From: Hemerocallis citrina
Taxonomy: Eukaryota > Streptophyta > Magnoliopsida > Asparagales > Asphodelaceae
Direction of reading: 5' to 3'
DNA: 64,000 nt
Assembly: GCA_017893485.1 (NCBI GenBank)
Contig: CM030362.1
Location: 181,930,175-181,994,174 of the forward strand
Part shown: positions 11,501 through 21,924 of the stretch, piece by piece
Numbering within the stretch: position 1 is the first letter of the stretch
Layout of the letters: every line of letters starts with the position of its first letter
The notes under the pieces: generated by a model
What the model was told of the DNA's origin: nothing
Seen by the model: only the letters and a program-made list of their open reading frames with translations
Database searches by the model: none
Program-made: the position numbers and the translations under genes

Positions 11501-12476
11501 GTAGGCTCAGAACACACTATTCATAACTAGGGCTGCATTGGGGTGCCGCGCCAACTAGGATATGATAGATATATAATCAAGAATAAATACAACAATCTCG
11601 AAGTAAATATTCAGATCATAAACTGTTTTGCATCACGGCCTACACCAACAAACAGTTTGAGAGAATCAAAGACCAAAAGGCTTAGATGAGTACCCAACAC
11701 ATACGCATCCAACGTCAGTTACTATAAAATCTAGTTTTCTGTTGTTTGGAGCTTACAAATTTTGATACTTCATACTCTGTTTCTGTTGTTTTGAACTTAT
11801 TATCAACTGTCTTTCATAAACAAAGAAAAAACCAGTAGGCTCAGAACACACTATTCATAACTAGGGCTACATTGGGGTGCCGTGCCAACTAGGATATGAT
11901 AGATACATAATCAAGAATAAATACAACAAACTGAAATAATTATTCAGATCATAAAGTGTTTAGCATCACTGCCTAATATATAGTTTTTTTGTAGTGTCAT
12001 GATCTGTTTGTGTTTGTTCTGGGCTGACAAAATTTGATACTTCATGTTCTGTTTGTGTTGTTCGGAGCTTATCATCAACTGTGTTATATATATAGAGTAA
12101 GTCTATTAAGAGCTTGGGAACTGAAATCCTTATCCAGAGCGGGGGTTTTTAGCCATTCGTTCGCGATTGATCACGATGGAACGACTCATATTTGATACCG
12201 CTTATCTTCAGAATGTTTGGGGGTAAAAAGGGTAAAATCAAAAATCCCTACCTCTTATCTTCTCACAATCAATCGACCAAGCTCACATAATAGACTTACT
12301 CATGAATATATATAGACTAAAGAAAACCAGTAGGCTCAGAAAACACTAATCATAAGTAGGGCTGCATTGGAGTGCCGCGCCAACTAGGATATGATAGATA
12401 TATAATCAAGAATACTTAAAATAGGATTGAAATAATTATTCAGATCATAAAGTGTTTTGCATCACTGCCTAAACCA
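11501..12476 (+). repeat. Three copies of a roughly 145-bp MULE subterminal block
   Basis: Blocks at 11501-11645, 11835-11975 and 12330-12476 each start GTAGGCTCAGAA, contain GGTGCCGCGCCAACTAGGAT (or a one-base variant) and end near CATCACTGCCT. They lie between the tandem array and the right TIR. Spacers hold scattered 46-bp monomers and, before the third block, the nested MITE. Confidence 0.88.
12095..12301. mobile_element. 207-bp MULE-derived MITE nested in the MULE
   Basis: The ends GAGTAAGTCTATTA and TAATAGACTTACTC are identical to the ends of the host MULE. The left half also resembles the host TIR further in (CCGCTTATCTTCAGA, GGGGTAAAA). The flanking 9-mers ATATATATA and ATGAATATA match at 7 of 9 positions. 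It has no coding capacity and looks like a deletion derivative movable by the same transposase. Confidence 0.78.
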
Positions 12477-12866
12477 TTGTGAGTCATTGGTGCCCAAAAA
12501 TTTGGTGAATTGAGCTAGTCTCAAATCTCATTAATGTAAGGTAAGTGTTGAGGGCATTGGACATTCAAACACCATACTTTCATTTCTTCACCATCTACTC
12601 TCCCGCTCATACCCCAGATGTGTATTCAACTTTGAATAATTATCATGGCACACAACCAAATACCCTTCAAAACAATAATTTCAATGTCCAAAAATTTTGT
12701 AACCAACTTATATCAAAATCAATCTCATCATTGCCTACAAACAAAACCGAATGAAAATGCAAGAAATTAAACAGAAATCATAAAAGAATTTATAAGAGTC
12801 AAACACTTTCCTCCGGAATCTGAGAGAGGCAGAACCCAATGAGCCGAGAAATCGAAACCCTTATCG

Positions 12867-13368
12867 CCGATGGCGTCTGATCGATTATACCCCTTTTACC
12901 CCTCGACAGATCTGAAGATAAGCGACTGGAGATCCGGTCGATGGTGGAGTTGGGTTTACACAGGTGACGAAGAAAGAGAGCGGGAGAGAAGATCTCGACT
13001 TCGCTATCTTCGATTAGGGTTTCGAAGAGAGGTGGATTACGATTTCGAAGATGGGGATCGGGACTGAGAGCATGAGAAGATAAGAGATGATAGCGATTAG
13101 GGTTTTAAAGAGAGCGGGGCGATCGTCGAGAGCGGGAGAAGATATTAGGGTTTGGAACGATAGAGAGCGGGAGAGAAGAGAGCTGTCGAAGATAAGAGAT
13201 AAGGGGTATACTCAATCGATTGAGTATACCACTTTTACCCCTCGCCCTATCTGAAGATAAGCGGCATAAGATCTCAACCGTCCGATCGCGATCAAGATCG
13301 ATCGGATGGCTGAGATCTCCAGCTCCCGATAAGGAGCCCAGCTTCCCAGCTCTTAATAGACTTACTCT
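12867..13368 (-). repeat. Right TIR of the MULE
   Basis: This 502-bp segment is the inverted partner of 5296-5809. On the minus strand it carries three exact telo-boxes (TTAGGGTTT on plus at 13014, 13097 and 13145) and the same CTCTC-rich core. Part of the sequence beyond the inner edge (AAGGGTTTCGATTTCTC) is also shared with the left side after a roughly 70-bp left-side insertion. Confidence 0.92.
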
Positions 13369-13370
13369 AT

Positions 13371-13375
<5 letters not shown>

Positions 13376-13446
<71 letters not shown>
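13376..13446. repeat. (AC)n-(AT)n microsatellite
   Basis: About 23 AC units are followed by about 12 AT units. A matching shorter CA/CATA run lies at 5258-5295, so the MULE split one simple-repeat tract. Confidence 0.95.
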
Positions 13447-13447
<1 letters not shown>

Positions 13448-14205
13448 AAGACAAATGCATTCTTATACAATTTTAAAAAAAATGTTTATATGTATATACA
13501 AAAATAATTACTAATATTTATACATTTCATCTCAATTTTTAATCGAGATAAGTATTCGATTTGGTTTAGACAATATCCCAAATCTGGATCACAAATGTAC
13601 AATTGTCGGGTTCAAAACATATTAAATAACTAGGTTTGCCTGTTGACACGTGCCTACGACACGTCTTCGGAACGGTGCACCTTGTTTGATCATATAAAAT
13701 AGTTTTGGAGGTCCAGCAAATTAATTGAAGTAGCAAACATATTATATAAGAAACTTTTGGGGGTCCAGCAAAAAACATATTACATGATTTTTTTGAATTA
13801 TTTTTAGAGTTTTTAAATTTAAAATTTTTTTAGTCTTTTAATTTTAAACTTTTTAAAAAATTTTAAAATTTTTATTTTCTTAATTTTTTGAATAGAAGAG
13901 GGGGTGAGAGAGAGAGAGAGTGAGAAACAAAAAATTAAATAAATATAGGAGTTGTTTTGGATGGGGGTTTGAATTTGAGTTTTGGGGGGGAACTTTTGGG
14001 AGGGAAAAATATGTTTTGTGATGTTAGATCTGGGCCTTTGATTTTTGGGGGATTGAAGGAGAGCCACTTGATAGCTTTCTTTGTATTTTATTATATAGAT
14101 ATATTTTCTCAATTAAAACTGAGAAAAATCCATTAAGACGTGCGACTCATAATCGTGCACGGACTAATGTACAAATAGTTATATACTAATTTGCAGGATC
14201 TCACA

Positions 14206-14615
14206 GTAAGTCCGCCTCCCCCTCCACAGTTGCACCCTCCCTCCAAAGGGTTGTAACTCAAGGGTCCCAATGGTGATGTTCAGGACCCCGGACATGTTCA
14301 CCCCCTCCCGAGGGCCAATGTTCTGTCCACGCTACCTCTCTCTCTGCAAGACATAAAGTGGGACCATATGCACATTTGGACCTCTGACATGATCTCAACA
14401 ATCGACAACAGGGGGAAGATCACCACCACCATATCAAGCAAAATTGATTCCGAAATAGCGGTCCCCATTCAGAACATCAAAAAAGCAAAATGATCCTTTC
14501 CTATCGTAGGCAAAGGCCCCAGAGATAGCTCTCCCCCCGAGGGCACATGAGCGGATGGAGCCCTGATCCCGCCAAATAGCAAGCCCCAAGAAGCAACATG
14601 GAGCAGGTAGCCCCT
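14206..14615 (+). pseudogene. Continuation of copy A gag fragment (right end uncertain)
   Basis: Directly after the long LTR the sequence is GC-richer and proline-rich (a PPPPPQLHPP stretch), then degenerate with stops. It would continue the gag frame cut at 379. No gag core motif is visible, so the call rests on position, composition and the matching interruption. The right limit is where similarity to the next minus-strand LTR begins, roughly 14615-14640. Confidence 0.4.
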
Positions 14616-17600
14616 GTCGCCAAAGTGTATGTGTATGCCATGAAACAGAAATTACAATGCATAAATCAATGGCATAAACAAGTATCCAAGAAAGCAACAA
14701 ATGCACACAATGCACACTAATGCACACTTGTTCAGATTCTATTCATCCTATACTACATAGGTCCGAGGGCAATCCCTTAACATACTTTTCATTATAGGAT
14801 TCAATCTCTCGTTATGCAGACTTAGAACCATAATGAAGACCAAGATTTAGACATATTGTGAGTATTGGTTCTCGCCTCAGAATTCTGGAGGGCAGACCCC
14901 TTCCTCAGATAATTTGGAGACTATTTCACTCATATCCGAAAAAAATAGAGAATACCTCATTACGTAGGTCACTTTGGAACCCTCATCACACGAATGCCCC
15001 GTGAGCATCATACTCATCCCGAAACTCTGGAGGTCAGACTCATTCCTCAGATAATCTGGAGACTATTTCACTCACATTCGAAAATAAATGGCGAATACCT
15101 CACCCTGTGGATCACTCTGGGCCCTCATACTCACGTTTTCTCAAGTTTCATCATATCTCCCACCTAGTGTATATCCTTAAGGTTCATTCATAATAAGTTA
15201 GATCTATAGCTAGTTTACCATACCGAACTTAAACAAATCACTGAGAATGCTAGCCCACACTGGCCACTTCTCACATTTCAATTTATCAATCTTGCCAACA
15301 CCAAGGGTCTCACTTAGCCTCTACAGTCCACACATTAAGAAATTCATAAACTTTCTAGGTCATCCATAATCTCTATTACAAATTTTATTCATTCATATAC
15401 TCAATTCATCTTTTATTCATTCCATCCAACTAGTCATTCGCAAAACACTATATAAACTTTCCAAATTGTTACAATAGGACTTAAAATGCCTCAATTCAAT
15501 CAACATCATCTCTGTTCTAATATTTCAAATCAAATTTTCAAATCTATACTAAAATTGTTCATTCAAACCTGGAATTTAATCCAAAACAATTGTACCAATT
15601 TCCTTCAAATCTTAATTCTCCAATATACGAATATCCTTTAAAATTATCTCCATTCAAATTCTTCAAATCCAATCACCAAATATGTGTTTAATCCTTTATC
15701 TAAGTGGGAAAATTATTCCAAAAATGTTTGTACAAATTACCATCAAAATATTTTCCAAAAAAATCAATTTATATTTCCTAATACTAAAAAAATAGTAAAT
15801 AAAACTCTATCCACCAAGACCCGAACCTGCAAACTCAAAGCTCCTAAGTCACATGCTCTAACCAATACCCCAAGCCTATTCCTCGGTCAACTCCGTTTCA
15901 AGGTAACAACATATATAAAATCCACTATTTGAATGTTCAACTATCTTTAGACAATAAATCAATGGTCTTGCAAAAAAAATCATATAAACTAAGATACTTA
16001 TCAGAAAATAGATTTCTTAGTGCCATTTAAAACCTGAATAAGTCTACTCTAATATTGTAGTTAAGAACATCTAAACTCATCCTCAATTACTTCATCTAAA
16101 TTTATTTGCGAAACCAAGGTTCAGAATCTGAAACTGCAGCTCTTGCTATTTGTAAAAATCACAGAAAATTCTATGCTTCATGAAACTTTGTGTTCTTTAT
16201 CTCAAATTAAAAGTATAAAAGTCTAATATAACTTTGTATTTATAAGTTTCTCTAAAATATTGTGTCTATATACTTGAATTTTTCAAAATCTATACTAGGG
16301 TCGAATTGTTATACAGACTAAACTACAGTTAAAGTATTGCCACTTCTTCATTCTTTTAAAATTCATTATTAATTCCATTCTACATGGAAAATTTATTTCT
16401 TAGACTCTAATGAAATAACGAGTCTACAAATTCTTAGCATTTATTTTCCTAAAAAAAAGAATATTAGATACTGAAATAATCAAAATTCGAAAGGTATACA
16501 AATTTTCAGAAACTAGACAAAACTGTCAACCAGTCCTAAGTTCAGATTTCATTAAAATACCAAACGATATCCAAATATTATGAAATTTTTAGGAGAATTT
16601 CTTGACGTATATGGGATACTCATATAAAAATTTTAGCTTCAGATTTCATTCAGATAAAAAGAAATGATTTTTGAAGTGAGACTAAAACTTAGGGCAGCAA
16701 CCATAAAAATGTTTCTAAGTTAATCATGTCATACTTTCACACAATTTACTAACAACACATAATCTAACAACAGTCAACACATAATCTAAGCATGAATACT
16801 CAATTTATAAAGATTATCTCGCATGCAATTCTAACAAGAACAAATTAGAAAGTTAAGAAACACTCTCACATATATATTCATCTTGCACGCAAATTCTAAC
16901 AAGAACAAATTAGAAAGTCAAGAAATGTCCATCCAATGGTTTCCGATAGGCTCGAGTTGGTGTTGCTATTACGATGCCAATTTCTCATGCACGCAACTCG
17001 TCGTTGTGCTTCACTTCATGCTACACCCCGACAAGCGTAGGATAAGAAGAAAGCTGTAGGTTGAAGAAATGAAGGCTCGGTTGCATGGTGGAAGTGGTGG
17101 AGTGTGAAGTATATATATATGAAAATGTATAAATGTATATAGAGGGAGGGAGAGGGAGTCCGGGATGAGGTGAGAGAGAGAGAGAGGCAGCAAGGAATTA
17201 GAAAAATGGAGGGTGTATGTATATAAATATAATGAGGGAGTGAGAATATTTGGAAGTGGGGGAGTGGGGAAGTGGAAGCCGGGTGTTGAAGTGGTAGTGG
17301 AGGAGAGTTTGTGGTTTTGTATGGGAGAGGGTGTATAAATATTGTGTATATGTGTGTATATGTATATGTATGTGTATGGGTATGTGTGCATGAGTTTTTA
17401 TTTTTATTCTCCATAAATGTATATACAAATGTCACATAATTATTTGACATAGTGGTACAAGTTCGAAAACAAAAGAGTAGGTTTAATTAAACTTAGTTTA
17501 TGTTATTTCTAATATAATCCTTTAAATTAAGTAAATAAATTTTATATGCATGATTTCATCAATTTGATATAAAAAATATAATCAATACGTGCATTAAAAA

Positions 17601-17832
17601 TACGTGTATTGCACGTTTAAACCAAATATATTTGGGTTGGGTCAAAATAGGAGAAAATGAATTTCAGTTTACAAAACAAATTCAACCAAGTTATAAAATA
17701 AATAATTTAAACATGTAGAAAATATGTTGAAAATTTTATAATGTTACTGATATTACACGTAATGGTACAAAATACATGTGCGCAACACATGTGGTGCTAA
17801 ATTGTAATAACTCAATTTTGTGGGGTGTTATA
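14616..17832 (-). mobile_element. Truncated long LTR remnant (minus strand)
   Basis: The right end on plus is TGGGGTGTTATA, so the minus-strand start is TATAACACCCCACAAAATTG. This closely matches the start of the plus-strand LTR at 18220 (TGTAACACCCAGCAAAATTG) and stays similar for at least 80 bp. The stretch 14680-14860 matches the reverse complement of 21080-21210, including ACATAGGTCCGAG. The 3' end (TGTAACG-like on plus) is missing, so it is truncated. A TATA-rich stretch at 17105-17140 is the likely promoter. No coding sequence is seen. Confidence 0.7.
15811..15870 (-). ncRNA. tRNA-like (SINE-like) module inside the minus-strand LTR
   Basis: On the minus strand TTGGTTAGAGCATGTGACTT resembles a tRNA A-box region, and CAGGTTCGGGTC about 30 bp later resembles a B-box. 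The spacing suits an internal Pol III promoter. It may be a decayed tRNA-derived SINE or a tRNA fragment. No full cloverleaf is claimed. Confidence 0.4.
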
Positions 17833-18219
17833 GAGTTGCTCATCATGTGCCAACACCATATCATCCTCAAACAAGTGATCAAGTGAAGGTGTCAAATAGA
17901 GAGTTGAATCATATACTTGAGAAGATAGTTAGTACTCACGAAATGATTGGGCACGAAGGTTAGATGAAGCATTATGGGCCTATGGGAAAACATTTAAAAC
18001 ACCGATTGGAATGTCACCTTATAGAGTAGTGTGTTGGAAAACAAGTCATTTATCGGTAGAATGAGAGCATAGAGCCTATTGGGCGATGAAGACACTAAAT
18101 TTTGAATTGAAGGCTGCAAGTGAGAAGAGGACGTTGCAACTTAATGAGATGGTTAAATTTTGCAATGATGCTTATGAAAAAGCTAGGATTTGTAAGGATA
18201 AAATTTAAGGATGGCGTGA
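17833..18219 (+). pseudogene. Athila-type integrase fragment, first part
   Basis: The frame reads VAHHVPTPYHPQTS, then QVKVSNRELNHILEK, the end of the catalytic core with its QxEVSNRE-type motif. It goes on with W(A)Y...TPIGMSPYRVV and EHRAYWAMKTLNFELKAA before stopping at an LTR insertion. The conserved glutamate has become lysine (VKVSNRE). Stops and a shifted frame show it is dead. The reading continues at 21614 after the LTR. Confidence 0.8.
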
Positions 18220-18963
18220 TGTAACACCCAGCAAAATTGAGTTATGAAAATTTTGCTCCACGTGTGTTACGCACATGTATTTCGTACTATTACGAGTAAT
18301 AGTCGTATTTTCCTATATATTTCTGTATTTCAACTATTTATAAATTTTTCGTCTCCTCAAAACTCATTTTTATCCCATTTTGGGCCAACTTAAACATTTA
18401 TTTTTAATCCTCGCGTTTTTACCTACATTGCACATGCTTTCAATACACGTGTCGATTACGTATATTTTACCGCTACCTGAAATATCCGTAACATTGTTAA
18501 TATACATATTCTACGTATTTTGTATTCTGACTGTTTTTTGTTCTCTCAAATTTATTTTTGTATTTTGCACATGCGTTGCATGTAAAATTTTATATATTTT
18601 TGTCCCCAAAATTTTATAAGAGTCATGCACATTTTTCTTCTCATTTTATTTGTCACATTTGTATTATTTATTTTTAATTAGAACCTACTAGGCTTAAAAT
18701 CTATTTTTATAGCCCACAAAAAAAATATTTATTTAAATAGATGCCCATGCATAATTCTACATTAAAATACATATTTTTACACTTGTCATGTAACAAACAC
18801 CTACAATTAAATTAATGACAATTAATTAAAAGAATGAGGGGTGTGTGCACATTGAGTGCACGTGCTTGTGCACTATCTGCACTTCATGGGTGAGTGGGGA
18901 GAGAGTGTGTGTTAATGGGTGGATTAGTGGATGAGTGGTTATTATAACTACCCCTAATTACCA

Positions 18964-18971
18964 TATAAATA
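18964..18971 (+). promoter_or_regulatory. TATA box of the 3.39-kb LTR
   Basis: TATAAATA follows an AT-rich U3-like region and precedes a purine-rich leader. This is the expected LTR promoter position, 745 bp into the LTR. Confidence 0.5.
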
Positions 18972-19774
18972 CCCACCCATATAAACCATTCAGGAACACA
19001 AACAAATTTAATTAAAACAAAAGAGTGTGTGTGGGGGGGCTTGCTGTTGGTTTCAGAAATTCAAGGAGAGAGGAACGAGTTTGCTTGCGGTTGTAGATTT
19101 TTGGAGTTTTTGAGGGGGGGCTTTTACTACTAGAAAATTCTTCTAAAAGATGGGTGTCTTTTTTGCTTTCTAAATTAATGTAGAATGTATGTTTAGGTAA
19201 TTTTATGTTTAAAATTGATAATTAGTATGAATTCTTTAGCTACTTTTGATGATGCATTTGTGTTGCTATCTAGAAATTTTGGTAATAATAAAACATGAGA
19301 AGTAATGCATGCTAGATAAATAATTATGAGTGTCTTGTTGTTACACCAATTTTTTTTTAGAGGGTTTCATAATGGGGAAGTCATGTATTTAAATTATTGG
19401 TGTATGCAGAATTTGTGATTGAAAATCATACAAAGTTAGGGGGTGGATTAAAGTTGAAATGATAGTGAGAATGTCCCAAAATTTTTTTTTTTAGAATTAT
19501 CACTAGAAGAAAATATGTACATGTAGTAGTTATAAAAAGGGGTAGTCTTGATAAATTAACAAAAGCATTTGTTTATAAATGTTCTCGAATTGTGTAAAAT
19601 ATCCCTCTAATATGAATAAAATTAATAAGAAATTATTTCTGGAAACTTAGGAATGTGTTTTATGAACAATTAAATTGAGAAAGAGATTAGAAATCGAAAA
19701 TGATCGAAAGAGTTAAAAATGAGATAAAACAAAGTGTCGAGTTAAAACATTTCGAACCCATATGATATTAGTAG

Positions 19775-19895
19775 TGATGCTTGGCTCTGGTGGCTAGCGC
19801 AAGCGCTAGCGCGCCTGGCACTACCACGTGTCGCGTCGCCTGGGGGTCCTCTGATTGCGGGTTCGAGCCGGAGTGGGCTCTGTTTTTTTTTGTTT
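19775..19895 (+). ncRNA. tRNA-derived SINE-like module 1
   Basis: TGGCTCTGGTGG (19782) resembles an A-box and GGTTCGAGCC (19860) matches a B-box, followed by GTGGGCTCTG and a T-rich run. A GC-rich palindrome (GCGCAAGCGCTAGCGC) lies between the boxes. The high GC contrasts with the AT-rich LTR around it. A second similar module follows about 190 bp later. Confidence 0.45.
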
Positions 19896-19959
19896 TATTA
19901 TTGGAAATTAAATCAATAGCAGTTTTGGGTACAAAAATATCACAGAGAGCTTTATAGCA

Positions 19960-20055
19960 GTAGCCACAAGTGGCTTATTGGTTTGAGTTGGGGTTTGGCT
20001 TGCTGTTGATCTTGGGTTCGAGCTCGGGTGTCCTCCTTTGGATTTTATTTTTATT
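19960..20055 (+). ncRNA. tRNA-derived SINE-like module 2
   Basis: TGGCTTATTGGTTTGAG (19971) resembles an A-box and GGTTCGAGCT (20015) a B-box, followed by TGTCCTCC and a T-rich end. The spacing of about 35 bp suits a Pol III promoter. It may be a partial SINE or a duplicated piece of module 1. Confidence 0.4.
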
Positions 20056-21613
20056 TTAATATGATTTTCAAGTTTTAAAATTGGGAAATTTCATAGAAAT
20101 ATTATAGAATATTATTAGATCACTTGGAAATTATTTATAGTATTTTAAGAGATATTTTGAGAAATAAAGATCATGTTCATGTATTAGATGATATTTGAAT
20201 TCAAGAAAAAATGTACATGATTAAGATTTTAAGGGTTGGTTTATAATAAAATTAAAGTAATGATGAGATTTAAATAATGAACTTCCAGTGATAAATCTTT
20301 AAAAGATTGTGTTTTAAATCTTAAATAATTTTGTATTGAGAATGATACTTGAAGTATAGATGAATGTGGAAAAGGGGTTTTATTAATCCAAGGAACATTG
20401 TGAATTATTAAAGTGAATAGTTGTGTGGTTAACCAAGAAGTGCTTACTTCATGATTGATAAATAAGAGAATGGATGAAAGAATTGATTGAGATGTGAATA
20501 AATAAAATTGAGAATATAAATAATAAGGGTATGAAATACCCATGATGTTGAACATGAAAAGAAATTAATTCTAGAGGCTAAGTGAGACCTAGAAACCGGC
20601 AAGTGATGAGAGTAATTAATTGATTTTGAGAAGTGGCCAATATGGACTATCGTTCTTTGGTTATTGTTTAAGTCTGGTAGGAGGGTAAGCTAGCTCTAGG
20701 TGGTTTTATTTATTCATGTTTCAAATTAAGGATAGGCACTAGGAGAAGTAATAAAACTTGGGCAAATGTTAGTGAGGCGCCTCTATATAGTCTGACGGTG
20801 GATTCCTGGACTATAGACCCAGTCAGACGGTGGATTCCTGAACTGTGGTTGTTTGCGGGGTGAGACGCTCCTCAATTAAATACAGGACTATGATTGATTT
20901 CATGGTGGATTCCAGGATCTTGAATAGTCAGGCGGATGAGAGGTAGTTCACCATTATAAATGTATATACCGAGGCTGGAGCGGCACTTGCGGGATGTTCA
21001 CACGACAAGGATTTCCGTATAGCCTGGCAGTGGATTCCATGGCTGGAGTTTGTACTCGTGGAATGTCTAAAACTTGCTTTTGTTACTGTAGTAGAATATT
21101 CATAGAAAGGGATTAAACCATATATTGAGGAGTACGATAAGGGCCTGCTCTCGGACCTATGTAGAATGTGATGCATAGAATCCGAACAAGTATGCATTAG
21201 TGTAATCATAGTATAATATTTGCATTAGGCATTAAGTCATATCATACACTGACATGTTTAGGATAGTCGCTTTTTACACTTTATTGTGCATTCAAGTTTG
21301 TGTTTGCTATAGTAAAAGAATCACTATTTTATAGTATTGCGTTAGTTGTACACAATTGACGTGCCCACAGTTTTCCAGTGCAGGACTTGGATTAGCAAAA
21401 GGCATAAAGATGAATTGATGCTAATGATTATTTCAATGTTGAAAATGTTAAAGTTGTATATATCATGTTGTATTCATTTAAATTCTACTGCGTTGATGTA
21501 AGAACAATATTGTATAATGAAAAGTTTTAATTTTCTTGAAAAATTGTACGAATTTGAAGTAAAAGATCCTGTTGTGCTACGAATTACATGTAAATGGAAC
21601 TCGAGGCGTTACA

Positions 21614-21872
21614 CATGATAAGCATATTTTTCAAAGGGAGTTTGATGTAGGGTAGAAAGTGTTGATTTTCAATTCAAGACTTCGACTTTTTCTGGGAAAG
21701 TTGCGGTCTAGGTGGTCGGGACTATTTGTTGTGACACGTATTTTTCCATATGGAGCCATTGAAATTCATCACGAGACAAAAGGGACATTCATGGTCAATG
21801 GATAGTGCTGAAGCCATATATGGATGGGGAATTTAGCAAGCAAAAGTTGTGCATCGATCTAGCCAACCCTAA
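21614..21872 (+). pseudogene. Athila-type integrase fragment, second part
   Basis: The frame resumes with DKHIFQREFDVG, then KVLIFNSRLRLF, GKLRSRWSG, FVVTRIFPYGAIEIHHE and ends near CIDLANPK. This is the integrase C-terminal domain with the (L)RSRWSGPF-type motif of Athila and related elements. One stop interrupts it. It continues from 18219 across the solo LTR. Similarity ends near 21872, after which Copia sequence takes over. Confidence 0.82.
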
Positions 21873-21924
21873 GTGATAGTTGGAGAACGTCTAGTTGGAT
21901 ACTTAAAACTTAGCGATTCTTGGG

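Larger units (their letters stand above)
5296..13368 (+). mobile_element. Complete Mutator-like element (MULE), 8.07 kb
   Basis: The ends AGAGTAAGTCTATTAAGAGC and its inverse complement open about 0.5-kb TIRs. ATACATAC at 5288-5295 and 13369-13376 is an 8-bp TSD, as expected for Mutator elements (8-11 bp). The exact length is ambiguous because the target is a CA/TA simple repeat. The element holds a FAR1/MULE transposase gene, a long stretch of 46-bp tandem repeats with an inverted arm, three copies of a roughly 145-bp subterminal block and a nested MITE. It sits inside the long minus-strand LTR. Confidence 0.92.
380..14205 (-). mobile_element. Long solo LTR (minus strand) with two nested insertions
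   Basis: The plus-strand left end is TGTAGCGCCCCG and the right end is GGATCTCACA, so on the minus strand it runs TGTGAGATCC...GGGGCGCTACA. The start resembles the LTR starts at 17832 (minus) and 18220 (plus), and the 600-1300 region matches the 3' part of the 18220-21613 LTR. Without the Copia-like LTR and the Mutator element it would be about 4.5 kb. Copy A gag flanks both sides, so it is a solo LTR. The flanking 5-mers GGTAG and GTAAG are not an exact TSD. No coding sequence is seen in its own body. The stretches 600-2280, 3560-5290 and 13450-14200 are AT-rich LTR sequence only. Confidence 0.65.
18220..21613 (+). mobile_element. 3.39-kb solo LTR inserted in the Athila integrase remnant
   Basis: It starts TGTAACACCCAGC and ends CTCGAGGCGTTACA. 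CGTGA at 18215-18219 and CATGA at 21614-21618 are a TSD with one change, and the integrase sequence (ending W-H-D-K-H) continues across it. A TATA box lies at 18964. The 20770-20950 region repeats a GGTGGATTCC motif. No internal coding region is present. It is the same family as the minus-strand LTRs ending at 14205 and 17832. Confidence 0.88.

Noticed and set aside
13105..13507. Open frames across the right TIR and the AC/AT microsatellite
   Set aside because: The amino acids are simple-repeat artefacts (VCVCVC, THTHTH) plus TIR sequence.
17011..17450. Overlapping Tyr/Thr/Pro-rich minus-strand frames
   Set aside because: They lie over GA- and TG-rich low-complexity LTR sequence in three overlapping frames with no conserved domain.
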